The notes under the pieces are model-generated. The model worked only from the letters and a program-made list of their open reading frames with translations, had not been told where the DNA came from and searched no databases. A program made the position numbers and the translations under genes. A DNA stretch of 14,561 bases from CAZNEZ01 sp964572475 (GTDB lineage: Bacteria; Bacillota; Clostridia; Lachnospirales; Lachnospiraceae). Positions 1-6,297 of this stretch are shown here, piece by piece (position 1 is the first letter of the stretch; the number at the start of each line of letters is the position of its first letter). The DNA lies in assembly GCA_964572475.1 (NCBI GenBank), contig CAZNEZ010000052.1:1-14561 (forward strand). The letters are read 5' to 3'.

Positions 1-12
1 CCTATTATACAT

Positions 13-78
13 AAAAAGTGCCCCCTGGCATGATGATGTCATTTATATAATGACATTGACCAGCGTGAGCACTTTTTT
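13..78. terminator. Nested stem-loop, probable bidirectional terminator
   Basis: The outer arms AAAAAGTGC (13-21) and GCACTTTTT (69-77) pair perfectly. Inside them CTGG (25-28) pairs with CCAG (60-63), and ATGTCATT (36-43) pairs with AATGACAT (49-56) around a 5-nt loop. The A-run on one side and the T-run on the other let it end transcription from either direction. It lies just past the stop codon of the family 3 glycosidase (minus strand) and may also serve a gene to the left of the window. The internal asymmetry (unpaired CCC on one side, CGTGA on the other) is more elaborate than a simple terminator. Confidence 0.75.
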
Positions 79-98
79 GTTATATTCTTCTGAGGATT

Positions 99-2498
99 TT
101 AGTCAATCTTTAACAAAAGTTCCAGAATTCTCTTAGCACATATATTCATCTCTTCACGAGATAATAACCCAAGTTCTAATGCTTTCTTAAGATGTCTAGG
201 ATAACCGCAGGCCATCTTTAAGTCATTTCCTGCCTTGACTTCCTTATAGTGTTCTCCAAATGTCCACCAATCAGTAGTAACCATACCCTCAAATCCCCAT
301 TCGTCTCTTAATATACCCTCTAGCAGTTCTCGATTTTCTGATGCCCTGTGACCATTTATAATGTTATATGAAGACATAATGCACCAAGGCTTTGCTTCTT
401 TAACTATTATCTCAAATGCTTTTAGATATATCTCTCTTGCAGCTCTTTCAGAAACTCTTGAATCACTGTTTTTACGATTAGTTTCTTTGTTATTAAAGGC
501 AAAATGTTTAACCGCAGCCGCTATATGTTGTGACTGTATTCCTTTTACCATTTCAGAGGCTAAAGTTCCTGTTAAGAAAGGATCTTCTGAATAGTATTCA
601 AAGTTACGTCCACACAAAGGACTTCTATGGATATTAATAGCTGGGGTAAGCCATACTGATATATTATTTTCTTTAACTTCCTTTGCTCCTGCTTCTCCCA
701 CCTTGTATACAATACCCCTATTCCATGTACATGCTAATAAAGTTGCACAAGGCCAAGCGGTAGTATTTATTCCACATTTAGGTTCAATTCTCAGTCCCGC
801 TGGTCCATCTGCTGTCATGATACTAGGTATTTCATATTCAGGCATATTTCCTATTCCAAATGTATTCGCTGCTCCAGTATTAGGCTGTCCTCCTAGCAAA
901 TGCGCTACTTCTTCATCCGTCATCTGCTTAATAAAATCATCGACTGACATTCTTCCATTGGCAACTTCCATAAATGTACGAATTCCCTCTTTAAACGGAT
1001 TCTTCCATAGGCATCGACCTCCTAGCCATCTTACTTCTGGAGTAAGTCCGTCTAATTCTTCTCCTGGTATTTTCTCCATACCTGAAGCATTAGGATTATT
1101 AGCTTCTGATAATTCAAGCAGCTCAAAGCTGCCATCTGCAAGCATTCTTTTATTAAGTGATGTAGGTGCTATCTTCTCTGCCAATTGCTTAATAATTATA
1201 CTTTCTGCTAGTGAATATACATACTCTATACTTTGCGCTGCTCTCACAGAATTACCTACATAGAAATGATATTCTCCTGCTTCAAGTACATACGCAGACT
1301 TACATACCTTGCCAGTATCATCATAAGATGCCAGGTCTTCAATATTAAAATCCAGCGATATTACCTGAGTTTCTCCCGTCTGTAACAAACGTGTTTTTTC
1401 AAATGCAACAAGACTCTTCTTAGCTTTACCAAGAACGCCCTGTGGAGCATTAGCATATATCTGTATTACCTCTTTACCCGCGTACCTGCCTGTGTTAGTA
1501 ACACAGACCTCTATCTTAATAACAGACTTCTCGTTTTGTACATTAGATATTTTCCACTCAAAAGATGTATAAGAAAGTCCAAATCCAAATGGATAATTAA
1601 CCTTGTTATAAGCACCTGGAATTGTCTCAAAATAACGATAGCCTACATAGATATCTTCTGAATAATCTACATAGTCATCTGACTCATGAAAATTGTATGT
1701 AGATGGATAATCATCTAATTCCTTTGCAAATGAATCTGATAACTTTCCTGAAGGATTACCTAAGCCAAATAACAGCTCTGCTGCTGCTCTTCCTCCCTCC
1801 ATTCCACCCTGCCATGCCATAAGAACAGACTGAATTCTATCGTCAGTAGCAAACCAACCTGTATCCACCATTCCACCAACATTCATAACCACAATAATTT
1901 TATCAAAATATTTCTTAACTTTATCAATCATAGCTTTCTCTGCATATGACAAGTAAAAATCTCCATCTTCAAACAATACTTTTTCTAAGGCTTTATCAGA
2001 TAACTTATTCTCACTCTTTACTTTTCTATCCCAGCCTTCTCCTGAGAATCTACAGATGGTTATAATAGCAGTATCTGTATATCTTCTAGCCCTTTCGCAC
2101 ATCTCCTCTGGGAGTTCTGGTTCAACTGTCATACCTGGCTCAATATTATCTTTGTACTGTTTTTTAACATTTTCTCTATAAAAATCAGCTGATTCTGTAT
2201 AAATATTGCTTTCTCCATTAATATCTGCTAAGCCTTTATACAGATTAGTAATGTATTCAACAGTTACATCACCACTTCCACCACCGCCTTTGACATAATC
2301 AAAGCTTCCTTTACCAAACATGGCAACTCGGCTGCCCTTACTAAGTGGTAAAACATTATTCTCATTTTTAAGAAGGACCATTCCTTCTTTTGCAGCTTCC
2401 TTAGATAATTCAATATGTTCCTTACATGCAGTCACTTTTTTGTTATTCTCACCTAACGGTAAATTAGGCTGATACAACGCTCTTTGCCATCTTGACAT
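99..2498 (-). CDS. Family 3 glycoside hydrolase with permuted domain order (beta-glucosidase type)
   Basis: A 799-residue enzyme predicted to release terminal beta-linked sugars, probably glucose, from oligosaccharides. The domain order is swapped compared with most GH3 enzymes. The alpha/beta sandwich (GH3 C-type) domain comes first (about 35-260), with the putative acid/base Glu154 in SGEGWDR. A fibronectin-III-like domain follows (about 330-415). The TIM-barrel (GH3 N-type) domain is last (about 510-790), with KHF at 664-666 and the putative nucleophile Asp743 in TTDWW. This order is known from Butyrivibrio fibrisolvens and Ruminococcus albus beta-glucosidases. The start is supported by GGAGG (2505-2509) 6 nt upstream of ATG. 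No signal peptide is visible, so it is probably cytoplasmic. It is divergent from an AraC regulator that likely controls it. Substrate specificity (glucoside, xyloside or other) cannot be read from sequence alone. Confidence 0.93.
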   Translation of the reverse strand: MSRWQRALYQPNLPLGENNKKVTACKEHIELSKEAAKEGMVLLKNENNVLPLSKGSRVAMFGKGSFDYVKGGGGSGDVTVEYITNLYKGLADINGESNIYTESADFYRENVKKQYKDNIEPGMTVEPELPEEMCERARRYTDTAIITICRFSGEGWDRKVKSENKLSDKALEKVLFEDGDFYLSYAEKAMIDKVKKYFDKIIVVMNVGGMVDTGWFATDDRIQSVLMAWQGGMEGGRAAAELLFGLGNPSGKLSDSFAKELDDYPSTYNFHESDDYVDYSEDIYVGYRYFETIPGAYNKVNYPFGFGLSYTSFEWKISNVQNEKSVIKIEVCVTNTGRYAGKEVIQIYANAPQGVLGKAKKSLVAFEKTRLLQTGETQVISLDFNIEDLASYDDTGKVCKSAYVLEAGEYHFYVGNSVRAAQSIEYVYSLAESIIIKQLAEKIAPTSLNKRMLADGSFELLELSEANNPNASGMEKIPGEELDGLTPEVRWLGGRCLWKNPFKEGIRTFMEVANGRMSVDDFIKQMTDEEVAHLLGGQPNTGAANTFGIGNMPEYEIPSIMTADGPAGLRIEPKCGINTTAWPCATLLACTWNRGIVYKVGEAGAKEVKENNISVWLTPAINIHRSPLCGRNFEYYSEDPFLTGTLASEMVKGIQSQHIAAAVKHFAFNNKETNRKNSDSRVSERAAREIYLKAFEIIVKEAKPWCIMSSYNIINGHRASENRELLEGILRDEWGFEGMVTTDWWTFGEHYKEVKAGNDLKMACGYPRHLKKALELGLLSREEMNICAKRILELLLKID

Positions 2499-2538
2499 TT
2501 CAATCCTCCATATTTTAATCGTTTTAGTCTATACACAC

Positions 2539-2567
2539 ATTTTATTATTATGGGCTATTGATTTCAA
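2539..2567 (-). promoter_or_regulatory. Predicted sigma-A promoter of the GH3 gene
   Basis: On the minus strand, TTGAAA (2562-2567) is followed by a 17-bp spacer and TAAAAT (2539-2544), giving a transcription start near 2532 and a leader of about 34 nt. The motif TTTTAGTCT (plus strand, 2522-2530) sits right at the predicted start point, where a bound regulator would block or modulate initiation. Confidence 0.6.
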
Positions 2568-2586
2568 GGTAAATACTGACTTGAAA
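2562..2586. promoter_or_regulatory. Palindrome spanning the back-to-back -35 boxes
   Basis: TTTCAAG (2562-2568) and CTTGAAA (2580-2586) form a perfect 7-bp inverted repeat with an 11-bp spacer. Each arm contains the -35 box of one of the two divergent promoters (GH3 leftward, AraC rightward). Because -35 boxes facing away from each other are partly palindromic by nature, this may be just the promoters. The perfect extension to the G/C pair makes a shared operator possible. Confidence 0.4.
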
Positions 2587-2609
2587 CTAGGTCAAAATTG
2601 ACATATAAT
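2581..2609 (+). promoter_or_regulatory. Predicted sigma-A promoter of the AraC regulator gene
   Basis: TTGAAA (2581-2586), a 17-bp spacer and a consensus TATAAT (2604-2609) give a start point near 2616. A second consensus-like TTGACA (2598-2603) overlaps but has no -10 at a suitable distance. Another TATAAT (2648-2653) lies closer to the gene without a clear -35. The sequence AAAGACTA (2626-2633), the reverse complement of the AGTCT motif seen at the neighbouring promoters, lies about 10 bp downstream of the predicted start. Confidence 0.6.
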
Positions 2610-2682
2610 TATATATACTAGATTCAAAGACTATTTTAAATATTTACTATAATACCGCACAATGTTAAGGAGGGTTCAAATT

Positions 2683-3528
2683 TTGACCACTCACGAAATA
2701 ATCAATTCAAATTCCAACCTAACAGTTAATTTTGATATTTGCTATACAAGTAATCAAATTGTAACTAACCATTGGCACAGCCATTTGGAGATACTTTTTA
2801 TTCTAAATGGTACTATGTCAGCAATATGCAACGAAAAAAGTTATACTTTACGCAAGCATGACCTATTTATAGTAAATTCTGGTGATATTCATTACACACG
2901 CAGTATGAAAGATACTAAGATTATTCTTCTGCAGATTCCATATGATTTTCTAAATAAGATAATACCACAATATGATACTCTTTCATTTGAACATTATTTT
3001 GAATCAGCAAGAATAGATGGTGAAAAAGATTTGATAGATATTAAGAAGCATCTCTTAGATATGTCTGAATTATACAAGCAAAATGAAGATGGTTATCAGT
3101 TCTTATTTAACAGTCATCTTAATCTGATGCTTTATACCTTATATAATAAATTTTCATTTCATAAGAAGTCAGAAGATTCCGGCAGTATTCATAGTAATAC
3201 TGTAAATACCGACAGGCTTAAAGAAATTATTACTTATATAGAAATGAACTATAAAGAGCCCTTGTCACTCACAGACACAGCCAAACTGTTTGGTTTAAAT
3301 CCAGAATATTTCTGTAGATATTTTAAGAAGAACATTGGATTTACATTTTTAGAATATGTTAATATGGTTCGGCTACCCCATATTTATAGTGAAATACTAA
3401 GTACTAATAATAGCATAACTGATATACAGGAGAGACACGGCTTTGTCAATTACAAAGTCTTTAATCGTATGTTTAAAGAATTGTATGGCTGCACACCGTC
3501 TAAAGTCAGAAGAACTTCTAGGTCCTAA
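2683..3528 (+). CDS. AraC-family transcriptional regulator
   Basis: Sugar-responsive type regulator with an N-terminal cupin-like sensing domain and a C-terminal AraC DNA-binding domain. With the start chosen here it has 281 residues. The cupin carries HWHSH at 30-34 and the two helix-turn-helix units lie at about 194-215 and 244-265. The end matches the family pattern (GF..Y..FNR.FK..YG.TP...R). An ATG at 2662 opens the frame 7 codons earlier but overlaps the strong AAGGAGGG at 2667-2674; the in-frame TTG at 2683 sits 8 nt after that site and is the better start. The second helix-turn-helix has an unusual IQERHGF where relatives usually have a more hydrophobic IA...GF. Its position suggests it controls the divergent glycosidase, itself and the downstream heparinase-like gene. 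The effector is unknown. Confidence 0.9.
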   Translation: MTTHEIINSNSNLTVNFDICYTSNQIVTNHWHSHLEILFILNGTMSAICNEKSYTLRKHDLFIVNSGDIHYTRSMKDTKIILLQIPYDFLNKIIPQYDTLSFEHYFESARIDGEKDLIDIKKHLLDMSELYKQNEDGYQFLFNSHLNLMLYTLYNKFSFHKKSEDSGSIHSNTVNTDRLKEIITYIEMNYKEPLSLTDTAKLFGLNPEYFCRYFKKNIGFTFLEYVNMVRLPHIYSEILSTNNSITDIQERHGFVNYKVFNRMFKELYGCTPSKVRRTSRS

Positions 3529-3530
3529 AA

Positions 3531-3554
3531 ACTTTAATTATTACTTTAATTATT
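3531..3554 (+). repeat. Perfect 12-bp tandem repeat (two copies)
   Basis: ACTTTAATTATT occurs at 3531-3542 and again immediately at 3543-3554. It starts two bases after the stop codon of the AraC gene and upstream of the heparinase-like gene promoter. It does not form a terminator hairpin. It could be a replication-slippage duplication or part of a control region. Confidence 0.7.
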
Positions 3555-3580
3555 TACAGACACTTGCTCTTTTCGCTTTT

Positions 3581-3627
3581 TTTAGTCTTTCTTTTAGTCT
3601 TTTTTTAGTCTTGCTTTTTGTTATAAT
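3581..3627 (+). promoter_or_regulatory. Extended -10 promoter preceded by three TTTAGTCT repeats
   Basis: TGTTATAAT (3619-3627) is a textbook extended -10 element (TGnTATAAT) without a good -35. Directly upstream, TTTAGTCTT-like units occur three times, with AGTCTT at 3584-3589, 3596-3601 and 3607-3612. The spacings of 12 and 11 bp put them on roughly one face of the helix. A promoter with no -35 and phased upstream repeats is typical of activator dependence, which would suit the AraC protein encoded just before. The predicted leader is about 55 nt. Confidence 0.5.
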
Positions 3628-3687
3628 CGCTTATATGTCGTCTCAAAATATAGAACATCATTACGAGTTAGAAAGTGTATTAATATT

Positions 3688-5502
3688 ATGTTAAAAGAAC
3701 TAAATCTAATTTTTCAGTTATCGGATAAAAAGCTCTGTGAGCTAACACCATTTCCTGCAATAGACAATCGAAGTGAATATGAAACGCTTGATTGTGCAAT
3801 TAGGACTGCTGCAATCACTAAAGCTGAATCTTTTCTTGATTATGAATTCAAGGGGATTCCTGCTACTCTTTATATGGAAATGTGTAGAAATGGTAATAGA
3901 ACGAATTATGAAGATGCAAACTTTTCTAAGCGATATGCACTGTCTGCTCTTATTATAGGTGAATGCATAGAGAATAAAAGAAGGTTTATTGACAATATAG
4001 TCAATGGCTTATGGAGTATTATGGAAGAAAGCAGTTGGTGTCTTCCTGCACATAATGGTTATGAGCAGGGGCTTTCACCTATAGCTGATACAGGCAGACC
4101 AATTCTTGATTTATTTGCCTGTGAGACTGGGGCATTTCTTGCCACTTCCTCATATCTTTTAAAACCTGTACTTGACAATATTTCTCCGTTTATTTGCGAA
4201 AGAATTAATCGTGAGATTATGACACGCATTGTAAATCCTTATCTTGATAAGCATTGGGGCTGGATGGGTAATGGTTATGATGGTGCCTCTAACTGGACTG
4301 TGTGGTGTACCCAGAATGTCCTTATATCCACATTTTTATCTGATACTGATACTACTACTAAAAATGCTGTTATTCAAAAATCTTGTGAAAGTATTGACTG
4401 TTTTATCAATACTTACAGTGAAGATGGTGGATGTGATGAGGGTGCAGAATACTACCATCACGCCGCTCTATGTATGTATCTAGGGATTTCTATTATTAAT
4501 CGGGTAACAGCTGGTGCATTTTCGGAGATATTTAATCTTAATAAAATCAAGAATATTGCTTTATATATTAAAAATGTACATATATCCGGTCCATACTATG
4601 TGAATTTTGCCGACTGCTCTCCTGTTGCTGGAACAGCTGGCGCCAGGGAATATTTATTTGGTAAAGCTATAGGAAGTAAAGAGCTTATGGATTATGCCGC
4701 TTCTGATTATAATGCTTCTGATGACAAATTACTTCCACTTGAGATTAATCTCTATTACCACGCACTTAGTCTGTTTTCACATAATGAGATAACTTCTCAC
4801 GAATTATCAACAAAAAATGATTTTATTCCTCCTATGTATTACGATAGAATTGGTCTGTTTATGGCTAGAAATAATGATTTATTTCTGGCTGTTAAAGCTG
4901 GTTGTAATGGGGATAGTCATAATCACAACGACACCGGTAGCTTCATAGTATATTCTAAGGGTAAACCTGCAATTATTGATGTCGGCGTATTGACCTATAC
5001 TATAGATACATTTTCAAATAATCGCTACTCTATATGGACTATGCAGTCTGGATATCACAATCTTCCAATGATTGGAGAATATATGGAGAAAGATGGTGCT
5101 GAATTCGCAGCTTCTGAAGTGAACGTCATACTTGATTCAGATTCTCCTTCCATCACCATGAATATTGAAAATGCTTTTGAGAATTCTACAGATATTGGAA
5201 AATATAAAAGAACATTTACTTTTGACCTAAATAGCTCAACTATATTTGTAAGTGAAACTGCAACTGCTTGTGCCACTGTAACCCTTGTTTTTATGCTATA
5301 TAACAGGCCTGATTACAGTGAACGCTGCATTAAAAACTCAGACATTTTGATTTCATTTGATGTAAATGTAAATGTTACTATTGAAGAGATAGAGATTTCT
5401 GATTTAAGACTAAAAAGAGCTTGGAAACACAATATTTACAGAGTTTTAGTTACAAATAATAACTCTAATACAGGTACAATTAGTTACAGAATAACAAATT
5501 AA
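3688..5502 (+). CDS. Heparinase II/III-fold protein (probable intracellular uronic-acid oligosaccharide lyase)
   Basis: A 604-residue protein with an N-terminal alpha/alpha toroid (about 30-370) and a C-terminal beta-sandwich heparinase II/III-like domain (about 385-600). Visible signatures are SNW (201-203), CDEGAEYYHH (249-258), GDSHNHNDTGSF (408-419) and YHN (456-458). In heparinase II the catalytic set is Tyr and His; here Tyr255/Tyr256 and His411/His413 are the best candidates (inference). Family members cleave uronate-containing polysaccharides by beta-elimination; the actual substrate is not determinable, and heparin should not be assumed. No signal peptide or membrane segment is seen, so it likely works on imported oligosaccharides. 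The ribosome binding site before the ATG is weak (GAGTTAGAAAG, 3665-3675), unusual for this window. It follows the AraC gene on the same strand with its own promoter and is ended by a terminator at 5568-5600. Confidence 0.85.
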   Translation: MLKELNLIFQLSDKKLCELTPFPAIDNRSEYETLDCAIRTAAITKAESFLDYEFKGIPATLYMEMCRNGNRTNYEDANFSKRYALSALIIGECIENKRRFIDNIVNGLWSIMEESSWCLPAHNGYEQGLSPIADTGRPILDLFACETGAFLATSSYLLKPVLDNISPFICERINREIMTRIVNPYLDKHWGWMGNGYDGASNWTVWCTQNVLISTFLSDTDTTTKNAVIQKSCESIDCFINTYSEDGGCDEGAEYYHHAALCMYLGISIINRVTAGAFSEIFNLNKIKNIALYIKNVHISGPYYVNFADCSPVAGTAGAREYLFGKAIGSKELMDYAASDYNASDDKLLPLEINLYYHALSLFSHNEITSHELSTKNDFIPPMYYDRIGLFMARNNDLFLAVKAGCNGDSHNHNDTGSFIVYSKGKPAIIDVGVLTYTIDTFSNNRYSIWTMQSGYHNLPMIGEYMEKDGAEFAASEVNVILDSDSPSITMNIENAFENSTDIGKYKRTFTFDLNSSTIFVSETATACATVTLVFMLYNRPDYSERCIKNSDILISFDVNVNVTIEEIEISDLRLKRAWKHNIYRVLVTNNNSNTGTISYRITN

Positions 5503-5567
5503 TTACTTAGTAACATATTCTTAAATAATATATTGCTAATTTTTACCAATCTAAAGATAATACTTAC

Positions 5568-5600
5568 AAACAGATTATTTTACATAATAATCTGTTTTTT
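5568..5600 (+). terminator. Rho-independent terminator after the heparinase-like gene
   Basis: AAACAGATTATT (5568-5579) pairs with AATAATCTGTTT (5586-5597) through 12 bp around a 6-nt loop, followed by a T-run to 5600. The symmetric A/T ends could also work in the opposite direction. A TATAAT at 5606-5611 immediately after it may serve the next gene, though no -35 is evident. Confidence 0.85.
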
Positions 5601-5658
5601 GTTTGTATAATAATCTCTAATTTTCACAAACTAAATTAAAAGCATAAGGAGATTACAT

Positions 5659-6297
5659 ATGTGCAGCATTATATATAGAATTTTAACTTTACTATTTTCA
5701 TGCATGGTTCTGTCAGAAAATTTAAGTTTCTCAAATAGTTCTAAAAACATTTATATGATGTCTTTTTTTACTATTCAAAGTACACTTTTTTGTATGATTG
5801 TAACTGTTTTACTAATTAAAAATGATTTACAAAGCAAAGAATATTCTGATACTCTTTATCTAGCAAAAGGCATGTCAACTATTTCCATTTTAATAACTCT
5901 TCTTTCCTATCATTTTGTTCTTAAAAATGCTAATTTCTCTATGACATACGCTCGTGCCGTTAGCTTTACTACAAATGATTTATTTATTCACTATGTCATT
6001 CCTATAATATATATTGTAGACTGGGCTGTTTTCCAAGAAAAGGGGCATTACCGAAATATTGATGCAATTAAATTTCTTATTGCTCCAGCCGTATATTTTT
6101 CAGGAATTATGATTAGATGTCACAGAACAAAAGAATACCCTTATTTTTTCCTCAATCTTGATAGTTTCGGAATAACAAGGGTATTTATTAATGTTATTAT
6201 ATTCAGTATAATCTATCTTTTAATAGGTTATATATTTGTTACTATAGATAGATATCTAAGTCGTCGTCATCATAAGAACCATTCTCATATTCTTTAG
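5659..6297 (+). CDS. Pr6Pr-type membrane protein (AIG1/FAR-17a-like)
   Basis: A 212-residue protein with about six hydrophobic segments, resembling the bacterial Pr6Pr family, which by recollection is related to eukaryotic AIG1/ADTRP (FAR-17a). Family-like patterns are FFTIQST (36-42), HYVIPIIYIVDW (111-122) and YPYFFLNLDSFG (160-171). In AIG1 and ADTRP, which hydrolyse fatty-acid esters of hydroxy fatty acids, an intramembrane Thr and a His are catalytic; Thr38 and His111 here sit in the matching conserved segments. Enzymatic activity in bacteria is an inference. Translation starts at ATG after AAGGAG (5646-5651) with a 7-nt spacer. The basic C-terminus (RRHHKNHSH) is encoded on the strand opposite the acidic tail of the next gene, which converges and overlaps it by 56 bp. 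No terminator separates the two. Confidence 0.75.
   Translation: MCSIIYRILTLLFSCMVLSENLSFSNSSKNIYMMSFFTIQSTLFCMIVTVLLIKNDLQSKEYSDTLYLAKGMSTISILITLLSYHFVLKNANFSMTYARAVSFTTNDLFIHYVIPIIYIVDWAVFQEKGHYRNIDAIKFLIAPAVYFSGIMIRCHRTKEYPYFFLNLDSFGITRVFINVIIFSIIYLLIGYIFVTIDRYLSRRHHKNHSHIL

Noticed and set aside
703..1263. 186-codon open frame antisense to the glycosidase
   Set aside because: It is a shadow of the clearly recognisable GH3 catalytic region, with no ribosome binding site or domain.
2662..2682. ATG at 2662 as start of the AraC regulator
   Set aside because: It overlaps the ribosome binding site AAGGAGGG (2667-2674); the in-frame TTG at 2683 is correctly spaced.
3443..3694. 83-codon open frame with a hydrophobic stretch between AraC and heparinase-like genes
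   Set aside because: It starts inside the AraC coding end, its hydrophobic part comes from T-rich promoter repeats, and it has no ribosome binding site.
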